From contig CM046333.1 of assembly GCA_025403435.1 (NCBI GenBank), forward strand, positions 16,331,770 to 16,395,769: a stretch of DNA of 64,000 bases, given 5' to 3'. The DNA comes from Artocarpus heterophyllus. Taxonomy: Eukaryota; Streptophyta; Magnoliopsida; Rosales; Moraceae. The notes beneath the pieces are model-generated. The model had not been told where the DNA came from. It ran no database searches and saw only the letters and a program-made list of their open reading frames with translations. Position numbers and translations under genes: made by a program. Each line of letters opens with the position of its first letter. Positions within the stretch are counted from its first letter, which is position 1. Shown here piece after piece: positions 49,848 through 62,900 of the stretch.

Positions 49848-52800
49848 TCAAATCTCATATGTCATACCAACCCTAAGAAGCCTGGTTGAGGGGATCGCCA
49901 TTACTTTCTCTCCCTGCCTAAAGTTCTTCCTCAAGAAGGTATAGGCATAGTTGACGACAATCTTCTTCAACCACGATGAGTTTTGAGCCGCCACTACTTC
50001 CGTCTCTCCCAAGAGATATACCACTCCTTTCTCCATTGCCTGCTCAACAAACCGCATCTCTTCTTCGGTGCCCACCCTTCCAGGCGGCGCAGCGGCTGCA
50101 GACTCTATTATTCTGCTTGAGAAATGGTCAGATTTGCTATTACCTGTCCGAAAGGAACCTCCAGATGAAACGCGGGCTGGATTAGTGTTCATAGAACGAA
50201 AGGAACCCGATGGTGTCGAAACATGAGATGTCGATGCCGCGGCCAGATCTTCCTGATCCACATGAAGTTTCGACGTAGAAGGTCGCCTTGCTTTATATTT
50301 CCCCGTAGTACTAATACTCGACTGTGGTATTTGTTCTGTTCCTGCTTCTGCTTCTGTTGTTTGCTCCGTTTCGATATAGAGCAAGTCCTGCTGGTGTATG
50401 AACTCCTTGAGCTGGTCCACCAGCTGGCCCACGAACTCCTGAGGCTCCCCAATCACATCATTGTAGCCGTACCTCGCGACGCACCGGAACATCCTGTACT
50501 CCCTCGGCTCCACATGCCGGAACAGAAACCGCTCCTCGGGCTCTACTTTACTGATGGGAATGGACTTGATGGAGACCACCACCAGGACGGCGTGAATGGA
50601 CGGGATGTGAGAGATGTAGTGAGTGAATATTGGAGGAATACCTTGTACTATCTCCGAGTACAGAAGTCCCAATCCCGGAACCCGGTTTATGCTATGGTTT
50701 CCGGCGATTTGTTTTATATAATCAGTGGAGACCTTGTTCTTCAGCTCAAACATGTATTTTTCCTTGTGTACGTAGTGCCAGATTCCCATTATAATTGTGA
50801 GGAACAAAGCGAATAGCAGCGGAAGGTAACCGCCTTGTGTGAACTTGTACATGACTGATGACATATATATCCCCTCTATGGTGCCAAACACCACAAAGAA
50901 GAGAGCAATGAGCCATATGCTTGTCTTCCATATTACTAACATTATCAGCGTCACCAAACATGTTGTGAGGAACATTACAGTCACCACTGCTATTCCTGTA
51001 CGTGCAATATATAAATTCAAAATTATTTAAAAACTAGGTTAAACATTTTGACAACCTAATATATAAAAACTATATACCATAAGCGTTGCCGATCTTTTCG
51101 GTGGTCTTGAAGGCTGCAGTGACTATAACACAAGCAATCATAAGCGAGTAGTTAATCTCGGGGATGTAGACCTGACCCTCGTATTTAGCAGAGGTATGAA
51201 CCACTTTGACTCTGGGGAAACAGCCTAAGCTTAGAGACTGAGAAATGATGGAGAATACTCCTGATATCATAGCCTGGCTTGCGATTATAGAAGCAGCTAC
51301 TGCCACAACGAATGTCGGCCAATATAGTGGGTCTGCACAGCACATTATATAATTAATGTTGCACAATCTTATTTGGATGTTAATTCACGAATAATCTTAT
51401 GGGGAGTAATATTAATTATTTATAACTAACTATATTATTACTGAAAAAATTTAGCACTTCTAGATCCGATTTCCGAAAAAAAAAAAGGCATCTTTGATGA
51501 TGATAAATAGAAGATGGTTTTCATGACGCCAGATAAAAAGGACGTATGGCCCCTAGCTCGGAAATTTTTATGAAAGTGTATGAGCATGGATATTACACCC
51601 CTGTCTTGGAAAACCATTGTAAAATCCTTAATTTCCAACCATTCGTTTAAAAATGTCATAAAAACATTTTTTATAAGATATTTGGTTGTTTTAGTTCAAC
51701 TCATCAGCTTCAACTCAAAATAATGTAGAGCTTTTAAATGTTACAATGAAAAGTAAAATTATGCTATAATTTAAAGCTATTATATGCTACAATTTTTAGT
51801 TTTAACTTTTATTTTTAACTCACTTCCTAAACACCTTATTAACATTCTATTAGATCGTAACGGGCTTTAAAAAATCATTGCAAAAATTTGTAAATTGAAA
51901 ACTATCTTGAACAGGCTATTTCTAGAGTAATTAATAATTTACTACGCACTCTTTAAGAAAAAAAAATTGATCAAAAATATGTACGTATTAATTATATCAA
52001 CCCAATATCGTTGAGATCTAGCTCTTTGAACAAAATTAAATTGTACAATATAATATGTAACCTGGTACTGATTTGTAGAAAATATCAGCCACGTCATCAG
52101 GGAACTTTCTGAGGTAAGCTGCTTGCCCCGCATATGCAATTAGTAACGCAGGAAATATGGTGCAAGAAAAACTCAGCTGCAAGCAATAGCTTTATTAATG
52201 AAATATATATATTCCCATTTCATCCACTAGTCAATAAGTTATATTAATTAATTAATCAGTAGCCATCTCTTACTTGCTTATATTGATTTATTATTAATAT
52301 TTTTTCCCATAATTAATTAATTGCTTCTACTTACTTGAATTGCTCGGACGTTGAAGTGACCCAGGTCAGCGAACATGGCCTCCGTCCCTGCAGGCAGTAC
52401 ATTGTACATCGCCAATATTTTAATTATTTAAAATATACAGAAAATGGGTGGTGGAAGGAAAAAAAAAAAGAAAAAAAAAAAGCGGATTGGAAGTGGAGAA
52501 CATGCCGGTTGTGCAGAGAACAATGCCACCAAGAGAAATCCAACTGCGTCTACCATTTCTCCTGAAGTAATCGACAATGTAGAAGGGATTGAAAGCACGC
52601 AAGACGCCGATGTCGTGCTTGAATATGTTGTAGAGACCTATGCCGGAGAGGAACGAAAACCATACCAAGATTATCGGAGCAAAACATGATCCTACTTTGT
52701 CCGTACCAAATCGTTGAACGGCAAACAGAATCACCAAGATTGCTACCGAAATCCCCACCACCACGTCTGGATCATGCATGCATATATATATATATATATA

Positions 52801-52869
52801 TGATTATAATGTTATGAAATCAACCAACACATACATATATATTAACTTACATAACCTATAATCAAATAG

Positions 52870-52903
<34 letters not shown>

Positions 52904-54364
52904 AGTAGTGCAACGCTTAGGGTCTTGTTTGGTATGATTTACTGAAAGTTGATTTTGATTTTTTTGATCTAATTAAAGTTATTTTTGAAAGTCTTTGAAT
53001 GTATAAAATGTCGGAATATAATTTCAACTCTTCGAAAATATTTAATCAAAATTACAAAATGTAATTTCTAAAAAATTGTCTAATTATTAAGTAAGATATT
53101 ATTAATATCATTCTAACATTTTTTTAGAATCATTATAATATTTTTTTAACTCATCCAAAACTAAAAAACTAAAAAAAATAAAGATATTTTTCCATTAAGT
53201 ATTTTAAAAAATGTATTTCTAAATACTTACCAAAAAATCACAAATTTTACCTCTCTTTTTTCTCGACTAAAAGTAAAAGCAAAAATTGTGCCAAAAGCTT
53301 TCAATTAATTTGGTGGTATTTCTGCGCCTTAAGTAGAAAAACCAACGATTAGTTAGATTATACGTACCTTGGCCAAGTGACTTGATGCCGCTAACAGCAG
53401 AAAGGACTGAAATAGAGGGGGTAAGAACACCGTCTCCAATGACCATGGAAGTTCCCACAATAGTGACTAAGAAAAGCGCAAGTTTTGCAATTTTACTCTT
53501 CTCAAGCTTCTCCTTGATCTTTTGGGCCCGTTTCAGCTGGTTAGATGGAGTTTCGAGCCTGTAATTCGATAGTTCTCGATCCTCCGGCTGGTAATTCGGG
53601 ATCAAGCTCACCTTCGCATATCGGCATAGCAACGAATAAAGTGCAAACGTTCCGCCTGATCATCACAAAAATACGCGATCAAAAAGACGTTTATGATCGT
53701 AAGATATTATTGAAGCTAGTGAGAACACAAATGTTTAACAACAGCAATAATAATAATAGTACCATCGCCGTTGTCGTTTGCCCAGAGAACAATGAAGACG
53801 TACTTCAACATTGGGAGAAGGGCGAGGGTGTAGAGGATGATGGAAAGCACGCCGAGAATGTCGTCGCGGTGTTTGATTTTTCCGTCGCTGAAGGTGCCTG
53901 CATACACATACAGCGGCGACGTTCCGATGTCCCCGTACACGATCCCTATGCTCTGAAAGGCTAAGATCAACGTCTTCCTCCAAGTTCCCTGCTAATTCAA
54001 GTTAATCAACTGATTATCACAACTAATGGTAGTCATAAATCAATGTCATGTTTGGTTATCGATTTTACTGCTGTATTTTTTTCATAAAAAATTAGTAAGT
54101 TACTACAGTATTTTTAGTTCAAACTATCCAAAATGTTTTATGTTAAAATGTTGAGGCTTTAAGTTCAAATTCTTAACTTCCTAATAAATAAATAAGTAAA
54201 AAAAATAAAAATATGAAACCAACCCCTGGAGAGTGGCTCTGGGTCATGGAAACTCTTCCAGCCTCCAAATTGAGGGAGTCCACCCGGCGTAGTTTAGCCC
54301 ATGATGTCTTCCTCTCTTTCATGTTATTAGCAATATTATTTGCTGCTTCCTCATTCTCTGCCAT
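49848..54364 (-). CDS. HAK5: High-affinity potassium transporter, HAK5-like (KUP/HAK/KT family)
   Basis: Eight exons on the minus strand (54364-54224, 53988-53763, 53655-53368, 52766-52506, 52387-52335, 52176-52062, 51332-51078, 50995-49848) join in frame to 828 residues. The family carries K+ (with H+) across plasma membranes. Landmarks are the signature [15 protein letters not shown] (about residues 62-76), [111 protein letters not shown] and the C-terminal LRVGMTYEI. These resemble cluster I (AtHAK5 type), the root low-K+ uptake transporters. A Ser-rich cytosolic insert lies near residues 700-770. Exon 4 appears to use a GC donor (CCG|GCATGT). A repeat copy sits in the intron between exons 6 and 7. 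Confidence 0.93.
51673..51840. repeat. Dispersed TGTTTGG-type repeat, copy F, in a HAK5 intron
   Basis: It opens ATAAGATATTTGGTTG and closes CCTAAACACCTTATT. Two GCT.TTA-type motif copies (GTAGAGCTTTTAAATG and TTAAAGCTATTATATG) lie inside. It is diverged but has the same layout as copies B and E. Confidence 0.45.
52784..52902. repeat. TA microsatellites in a HAK5 intron
   Basis: Two TA runs (about 52784-52802 and 52870-52901) lie in the intron between exons 3 and 4. Confidence 0.9.
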
Positions 54365-55935
54365 ATTATCCTTTTCCTTCCTCTTTTTATCTCTAATTTG
54401 GTTATGTTTCTCTGCAGATACTATGGATTTTGTTCATATATATGAACATAATATTATTCTTCAGTTCTGTTATACGGCAGCTGGTTTGCTTTCTTTATAT
54501 AGGCAAAAGAAAAGGCTCAAGGCAATTCCTAATTGGTTTTCTTTATTATTGTTATTATTATTATTATTCATCCCATCACTCCTGTACTTCTATTATTGAT
54601 GTATAAAATTAATTTCTCATTCCAAGCCGGCCGGTTTTGATAGGCGCGTCAATGTTCTCAAATTTTGATAATTACTGGCAAATACTAACCAAGTATTATC
54701 TATACATCCTTGTGTACTGCTTGTATTCTAACACATACAAAACTAAATATAAGTCTCTAGTTGCCCACTTGAATTAAAAAATTGTTGGAAGCAAATAACC
54801 AAAAAGTCAAAGAGAGAGCCAAATAAAAAGAGTGCGTCACCATCATATTTGGTTTAAAAATATAAAAACTTTTCATATAATATTCTAAAACTTTTAGGTA
54901 TGATCAAAATTATTATTTTTTTTGAAATCAAATCTTTTTCAATTTCTACTAAACAAATTGCCCAAAAATATTAAAAAAAAGTTATGCAACTATGAATCAT
55001 GTACCATTTACATCATTAAAGTGGTTTTTTTTTTTTTTTCTCGGCCAAAGTCGTCATAAAAAAGTGAGTTCATTTTTTTTGGTTAAGGTCGTCATAAAAA
55101 AAAGATTTAATAATAAACACACAAAACTTAGAACCAACAAGTTCTAAAATATAATTTCAACATATATATTACTATCATAGGCATGCATCTTTGTATATAT
55201 AGATTGCGTAAGAAAATCTAGTTGTACTTTTTCCCACCTGAAACTGAAAGTACTTTGAAAATGAACAAGAAGCAGGAATATCGCCGACAGGATCGGAAGT
55301 TGACTTTTTAGACTATATTCCATTCTTATTAAATTATTGTTGCTTATCTTTTAGCTCGGGTTTAATTCCTATCAAAATTATTTATGTGTGTGCAACATTT
55401 CCAAAATAATAATAATAATAATAATCTACATAGTACCATAGGCGTGGCGTATTAGGAATAGGATAATCTTATTTATTGTCCTATATAATATATCGTCTTT
55501 CCTTTTTCTATAATGACTTCAATGCTATTAGTTAAGAAGTGGAAATCATGTATATTGATAACATAAATTTTGATAGTCCTGTTAATATAACATTAATTAT
55601 CAATTAAGAATTCTTTCAGTAAAGCCACTTTTATTTGCTATTGATTTTTTTAGAATCAATTATTGTGTATAACTTATTGTTTCCTTTTTTTGGTAAATTA
55701 TATAGCTGAAATCACGAGCGTGGACTAAATGTGAGAAATACTACTTTATCGGGAATTATTGCAACGATTGCTAATATAATATTAGATTGATTGACTTGTG
55801 AATAAATAACAGGTGAAATTCAAGGAGTTGAAATCTCTTGGGGAAAAAACAAAAATGGAGTTGAAATAGTACTCGCGAAGGATGGGTGGTTAAATTATGA
55901 AGACGCTTTCCGGAAAAAAAAAAAACAAAAAAACA

Positions 55936-55966
<31 letters not shown>

Positions 55967-57210
55967 AAAACAAAAAATTATTAAGACGTTGACTTTTTAG
56001 TGAATTCCCCACAAAATACTTTTTTTTTTTAAGTCAACACACTTGTTTTCTTTGCAATTTTGCATTTTGCAAGGGTAAATCAGTGAGAGAGCCAAGATTA
56101 TTGTAGAGCTAATTATAATTATAAAAGAAAATCTAGTTAAAATTAGATAATAGTTAGCGTATTAATTGTCTTTGATAGGTTTTCATGTCTTAAAAATAAT
56201 GTGTGATAATCTCGTTATCAAAGTTGCTTATAGTTGTCTTTCTCAATATATACAAGTAACATATTTTTCATCAATTAATCTCGCATTTTATTTGCATAGT
56301 CAACTCTTCATATTCATGGCAAAGAATACCTTTTCCATGGTAACAATAACAACTTGTAACATTTAAAATTAATACTAATGTTACAAGTTGATAAACTAAT
56401 AAAAAAAAAAATCTTGTCTCAGTATCATTTTTTGTGCAAGAATACCAATACTTTTTAATCTCAAGAATTGCTCATTACAAGGAACATTGGTGAATATAAG
56501 TTTCAAGCTAATCATCATGAGCTCTATAGCAGAAAAACCTTCCAAATAATACTCAGTTAATTGTATTAACTTTTTCCAAATTAAATTAACTTTTCTTTTT
56601 ATAAGTTGAGAACTAATGATTATCTAGACTAAGTATATTACCCAAAAAATAATTAACATTGACCTTATTAGAACGACCATTTAACTGTAGCATGCTTAAC
56701 GATATTAGTTCAGCTTTGATTTACCTTTCATTTGACACACCGGTTTGAAATCTCGTGTTAAAATCGTCTACATGGTAAAGCTTTCAACAACTATAGTGTT
56801 TTGAACTAAACATTGGTTTGATCGCTTCTTGCAAACACCTTATTAAAGTGATATATTTTTTTTAAATCTTTCGTGAATAAAATCAAGTTTTAATTTTTGG
56901 TTGGGGCTATAATAAGTATGATAATAGTATTTGTATAAAAGTTTTAATTAAAAAAAGTTGGGGTTGTGTGATGTACAAAAGTTTTTTTTCTCCTTAGGTT
57001 GTGGGGATCCCGCCCGATTCTTTATTCATAGATGTTGTGAGACGCCTTGACAAGCAACATTAGACTTTACAATAGCAAGATTAGAGAGACAAAGAGACGA
57101 TACAAGTGACAAGAAACATGACTAAGCTTGGACGAAAATTGTGAAGCCATGACCATGTTGGTGATTAGCTTCTAACACCTTACTGGCCACATGGACATCG
57201 ACTAATGGAT

Positions 57211-57370
57211 TGTTTGACATCTCGGTTAGAACTATTGGTTTAACAAACAAATGGTATAAAGCTCTCAGCAACCATAGTAAATAGCAAAAAGTTGTTATAT
57301 TATAAAACTTTTCCATGTTATAGTTTTCAAACCAACGTTTTCAATTCTAACCGCTCTCTCAAATATTCTA
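57211..57370. repeat. Dispersed TGTTTGG-ended repeat, copy J
   Basis: It starts TGTTTGACATC and carries GTATAAAGCTCTCAGCAAC then TATAAAACTTTTCCATG, the doubled motif separated by AAAAAGTTG, with CTCAAATATTCT at the far end. Confidence 0.5.
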
Positions 57371-57949
57371 AAAGAGATGAAAAATAAAATAAAATGACGT
57401 GGGCAAAGTTGGAATTTTAAAACTTTTTTACTAGCATTTTCTAATTTTTGAAAATTCCAAGGTCTTTCTCTATGTTAAATTATTTAAAAATTGTCCTTTG
57501 AAAAAACTATCTTTTTTATTTTTTCTTAACGAAGAAAAGAAAAATAAAATTTATGAGAAATATGCTTAATATATTCACAAAGGGCATAATTATTGTTGCA
57601 AGTAAGGGCATCTATTGATACCACTCATTCAACTTTTTACACACTTTTTCTTAATAAAATTTTTTACTACTATAATACCTATTACTAAAACTACTTTAAA
57701 GGACAAAAGTATTTCAAAGAAATATTTATTATACACCTATCTTGAAAAAACTATTGTGTCTTTTTTTCAAAAGAATAAAAGTAGATTCCAACCTTAAAAA
57801 ACCCTTCCCACAAATAATATTGAATTTCTTTTTTCTTCAAAATTCATATTTTTTTCATTTAATTTTTGTTCTTTAACACAAACCAGTTATACAAACTATT
57901 TGAACTCATTGATTTATAAAAAATTAAAAAAAAACTTACGAATTGAACC

Positions 57950-58420
57950 TTATGAAGTTTGATTGTTTAATGTAAAGGAATTATGTAAAAAATTTGAGTC
58001 CCTAGTACTATTGATTTACCCAAAAAAAAAAGAAAAAACTTATAGTACAAATTGATTATAGTTTGCATTTAATGAATGAATTCTTTAGTAATACTCTCGT
58101 AATTATATAAAAAGATTTGGTATAAATTTTTTTTTAAAGACCACCAAACTAAGAGGGAAATTTGTTATACATATATACATTCAGTTGAAGTTTTAAATAT
58201 GATCGATTTTTTTAATATACAAAATGCTTCTTTAAACTGTCATGTAAGTTTGTTGGGTGAAAAAATAAAAAGAAAAAAAGAAAAAAAAAGGCTCTTTAAA
58301 TGCATGGTCTTTTTGGTATTTTAAGAGGGGTGAAACATGTAGAATAAGGGTTGGCTTAAGAAAAAAGATGCGAAAAGTATAATGAAGGGCGTCAATAGAC
58401 ACACCCTATAAGTAATCAAT
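57950..58420. repeat. Second dispersed repeat, copy 2 (see 5142-5560)
   Basis: It shares at least five ordered landmarks with 5142-5560, ending GCGTCAATAGACACACCC here. Strong divergence points to an old family. Confidence 0.5.
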
Positions 58421-58949
58421 TTTTTAAAACAAATATATTTATAATATTATGAAAATATAACTATTTCAATTCTAAAAGTGGATTTTTGTGTAAGTATCTC
58501 ATTTTCCCTTGTAAAAATTACCCTGCATGCCAAAATTATTATGGTAAAATAAATTTAGCAAAATTATTAAAATCATTTAGAAGTAGCAACATTACATAGT
58601 AATCTTAATAATGTTATATTTTATACTACATAATTATGGTATAGTTATTTTTATGATATTAATTTTACTATTTTTAAAATATTCTAAAAATTGTGATATT
58701 TTAATTTTACTGATGAGATTTTGCTATGATTGAAGCCTTTACAGTAAATAAACAAAGTAAATAGTAAGTTGTAAACATATTTAGTCAGCAGCAGTAAATA
58801 AAAAATTTATTCATTAAATTAATTTTTACTTGCAGTGAATAGATTTTTTACATAACCTTTTCTCTATTTATTATAAATATTTTAAAAAACAACCATTTAT
58901 TTTCTCAATGAAAAAAAAAAGAAAAGAAAAAATATTTTCCCTTAACAAT

Positions 58950-59150
58950 GTAGCTGGGCCGAGATGGTTATTTTCGTGGCCCAAGGTTCAGCCGAAGTGT
59001 CTAGAGCGAGACTATTTGAAAAGAGGCTGGCTCTGTCACCAAACACCTGGAGGCGCGTTGCCCTTATTCCGGATTAGGGTTAACATCTTTGGCAATCAGG
59101 ATTTTCTTAGGCGCCAATCACCTCCATACTCCTCTCCTGCGACAAACGGG
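58950..59150 (+). promoter_or_regulatory. Site II motifs, telo-box and probable non-coding first exon
   Basis: TGGGCC (58955-58960) and GGCCCA (58978-58983) are TCP-type site II elements. TTAGGGTTAA (59074-59083) is a telo-box. This trio is typical of plant housekeeping and translation-linked promoters (established knowledge). The local GC rise ends at ACGG|GTAAAA (about 59150), a plausible donor of a 5' UTR intron whose acceptor would be GTCAG before 59960. Confidence 0.5.
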
Positions 59151-59995
59151 TAAAACCACTTCTTCCTCTTTTCACACTATTCTCTAAAACCATTTTAGAT
59201 TCTACTTCTTCTTCTCCTTTGTATTGCGCTTAATTTTGCCATTGGAGGATAAATTTATGCTCGAAATTTTCACATTCCATTGTTTCTTCAGGTTTTGCTC
59301 ATTTGTCACTCTGCATAATAATAATTGTAATGATAATAACAATAAATAAACTTAATTTGCTGTTTACCAAATATGTTTTACTTGTTCATGGATTTGTTAC
59401 TTTTGTTAAGCTAGTAAAATGGCATTTGTGTAAAATTTTACACAGAAAGAAAACCCAATGGAAACTTATGTTGCAACTTTTTCTCCACAATTATAAATTG
59501 GAAAGAGAAAAAAAAAAAAGGAAAAAAGAAAAAAGAAAAGCTGTAGAGCTCTGCAACAGATACAATGGGCATCACTGATGGTAGTTATTAACCTTAAAGA
59601 AGCACTTTTAGGCTGTTTGGCACTTTAGCTGTGATTGAAGTTTTAAGTTTAAGGGTTGTTGCATGTAAAAGTTTTATACTGTAGTAATTTTTTTGTTTTT
59701 TGTGATTTTTTTTCCTCTTAAGAATGCTAACTGCACTAGCGAGTGGTGCGACGGCAATGATTTGGGCCGCCCATTTCCATAGTATGCACGTGGGTACTGC
59801 AACATGACGTACATATGTCAACGGTCCAGATCATGGACTCGTACTATTTGTGAGTGCATTTAACATTTTTTTTCTCTCTTTTTTCTTAAGGTTCAATGTG
59901 AAGATTAACCAAAGAAATTGTTAACTTTTGACCCCGTTCTTTATGGATGTGACTGTCAGGTGGTTTGATAAAATACACAACTTTGAGGCAATAGA

Positions 59996-62900
59996 ATGGT
60001 TGGCCAAACCACTACAGGCGGTGATCGTTCAAGGACGTATTGGACGCCAGTGATGGAGAGGTACTTTATTGATCTGATGTTAGAGCAACTGCATAGAGGG
60101 GCCAGGATTGGCCACACATTCAACAAGCAGGCTTGGACAGACATGCTCGCCATGTTCAATGCAAATTTCTGTTCTCAGTATGACAAGGATGTTCTGAAAA
60201 GCCGTTACACGAATTTGTGGAAGCAATTCAATGATGTGAAGAATCTTCTCAGTCAAAACGGGTTCTCTTGGGATGAAACTCGCCAAATGGTGGTGGCTGA
60301 TGATTATGTCTGGGATGCTTACATAAAAGTAATGCACGGCTTCTCTATGCGTTCTTTTGTATTAAAAGCATCTGCAGCTTTGAAATAACAAAACATGTGT
60401 TGCAGGCTCATCCCGATGCTCGATCCTACAAAATGAAAGCTGTTCTAAATTTCAATGACTTGTGTCTGATATATGGCTATACAACTGCTGATGGAAGATA
60501 CAGTCGTTCGAGTCATGACATAGACTTTGATGATGATCTGCAGGGAGTAAATATAGGTGTATATTCTTTCCCTGGATTAATATCATTAAATTGTATTCAA
60601 TTATACTGAGGTGACTAGTTTAACATTCCTCCATTCTGTAGGTGATGGGATATACAGTCTTGTTCCTTCGAGCAATGATCGTCAAAGAACTGATTGGACG
60701 CCGGGAATGGACCACTATTTCATTGAGCTTATGTTGGACCAAGTAGGAAGAGGCAACAAAACTGCAAACATGTTCACTAAACAAGCATGGACAGACATGC
60801 TTACCTTATTTAATGCCAAATTTGGCCCTCAACACGGCAAAAGGGTTTTGAGGCATCGGCACAAAAAGTTGTGTAAGTACTATAGTGACGTGACGTTTCT
60901 TCTGAAACAAGATGGCTTTTCCTGGGATGAAAAGAAGCAAATGGTTACAGCTGATGACCATGTTTGGGATGCTTATACCAAGGTACATTAACATAAAGGC
61001 TTTCTTCTTTTTTCTTTTTTTTTAAAATGAAATTTGTGTTGCTTGTTTTGCAGCCTCCATATGATATCATTTCAAGTGACTGATTGATGAAAAAATTGAT
61101 GTAGATGCACCCGCTTTCACGTACTTATAGAACAAAAGCCTTGCCAAACTACTATGATTTGATGCTTATATTTGGTAATGAAATTGCCAATGGATCGCAG
61201 AATTTTTCACACAAGGAGAAAATCCTTCAAGATGATGTATCACAACCAAAAGCAGGCAACTTTCAATTCTCTCGTCAACTAATTGCAGTTTCTTCATTTC
61301 AACTTCTTGCTTGATAATTTTGTGATCTTAAATTTAGGTGAAGGAAAGGCAAACCAAACCTCCGTTGTTAGTGATCGTACAAGAACATACTGGACACCAC
61401 CAATGGACCGATATCTTATAGATTTGTTATTAGACCAGGTGCATAGAGGAAACAAACTTGGGCAAACATTCATAAGTCAGGCTTGGATAGACATGGTTAC
61501 ATCTTTCAACGCACAATTTAAATCTTGCCATGACAAAGAAGTCCTGAAGAATAGGTACAAACATTTGAGGAGGCAGTATAATGACGTAAAGATTCTTCTT
61601 GAGCACAGTGGGTTTTCTTGGGATGAAGCACGAGAAATGATAATAGCGAAGGATGATGTTTGGGATGCCTATACAAAGGTAAAATTTCACTCATTTGACA
61701 AGGTTGAGTTCTCTAGTTGATCTGCTGAGAACATATAGGCTTAGTTTGGCAAGTTAGTTGGAACTTAAAGTTTCAACTTGCTACAGTGTAAAGCTCTCAT
61801 ATGCTATAGTAAAAAGCAAAAGTTTGCTACAATGTAAAGCTCTCACATGCTACAGTATCTAAGTTCTAGCATTGTTTCCAAATACTCTCATAATCCATGC
61901 AGGTCCATCCCGATGCTCGATCTTATAGAGTCAAAACTGTACCAGGATTCAACAAATTGTGTGTTATATGTGGTGAAGAACATTTTGACGGAAGATACAG
62001 CCGTTTGGCACGAGATGCAGATCCTGTTGGTAAATTACCTGTGTTAATGACAAGTACGTTTCTGTGTGTTTACTTTGCAATAGTAGGATTGTTAGTCGCT
62101 TATGAGTCAAATAACAGCTTTATTCCGAATATGGAATAAGGTACCTAAGCATCAATGTCAACGTGGGTTCATCTTTTCTTCTCTTAATATGAAGAAATTG
62201 TGGCATCTTTATCAGATTTGTCAGTGATTATTAGTGTGTGTGTTCTCCAAAGACACATCCGTGAATAGTTGATATACTTCTCTTGTTTTTCTTGATTTCT
62301 AGGTGAGGTGACAAACGACCTGACAGTTGCCAATGCTGTTTCTTTAAGGATAGAATGGACACCACAAGTAGAACGTTGCTTGATTGACTTGATGTTAGAG
62401 CAGGTTCAAAATGGGAATATGATTGATAGTACATTCAACGAGCGAGCCTGGGATTACATGCTCAAATCATTCAACAAAACATTGGGACTGCACTGTGATA
62501 AAACTTTTCTGGAAGATCGGTATCTATGGTTGAAAAACCAGCATGATGGCATCAGCAATATTCTTAGTTGTAGTGGGTTCGCATGGGATGAAACTCGGCA
62601 AATGGTAACTGCTGATAATGACGTTTGGGAAGCCTCCATTAAGGTACACGAAATAATGTATAGTTACGTGAAATTACAAAATGCTCTACTTTCTGAAGGG
62701 AGCGAGCTTTGTCAATGTATTAGTTGAATGTGGCCGAATTAATATTATTCGTAACTAATTCCTGTGTGATATTTTGCAGGAGCGCCCAGATGCTATTTCC
62801 TACAGAAACACTTGCCTAAGCAGTTTTAGTGATTTGTGCAAGATTTTTCAAAGCAGAACATTGGGTAACAAAATCGGTGGTCATGATGCAGAACTGAACT

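Larger units (their letters stand above)
54365..58949. other. Intergenic DNA between HAK5-like and Myb/SANT genes
   Basis: The HAK5 promoter (minus strand) should lie in the first 1-2 kb. No clear TATA box was chosen. The remainder is AT-rich with A runs (55915-55975) and the repeats listed at 57211 and 57950. No gene recognised. Confidence 0.4.

Noticed and set aside
50223..50816. 197-codon plus-strand ORF inside the last HAK5 exon
   Set aside because: The minus strand encodes conserved transporter sequence. The plus frame is a shadow.
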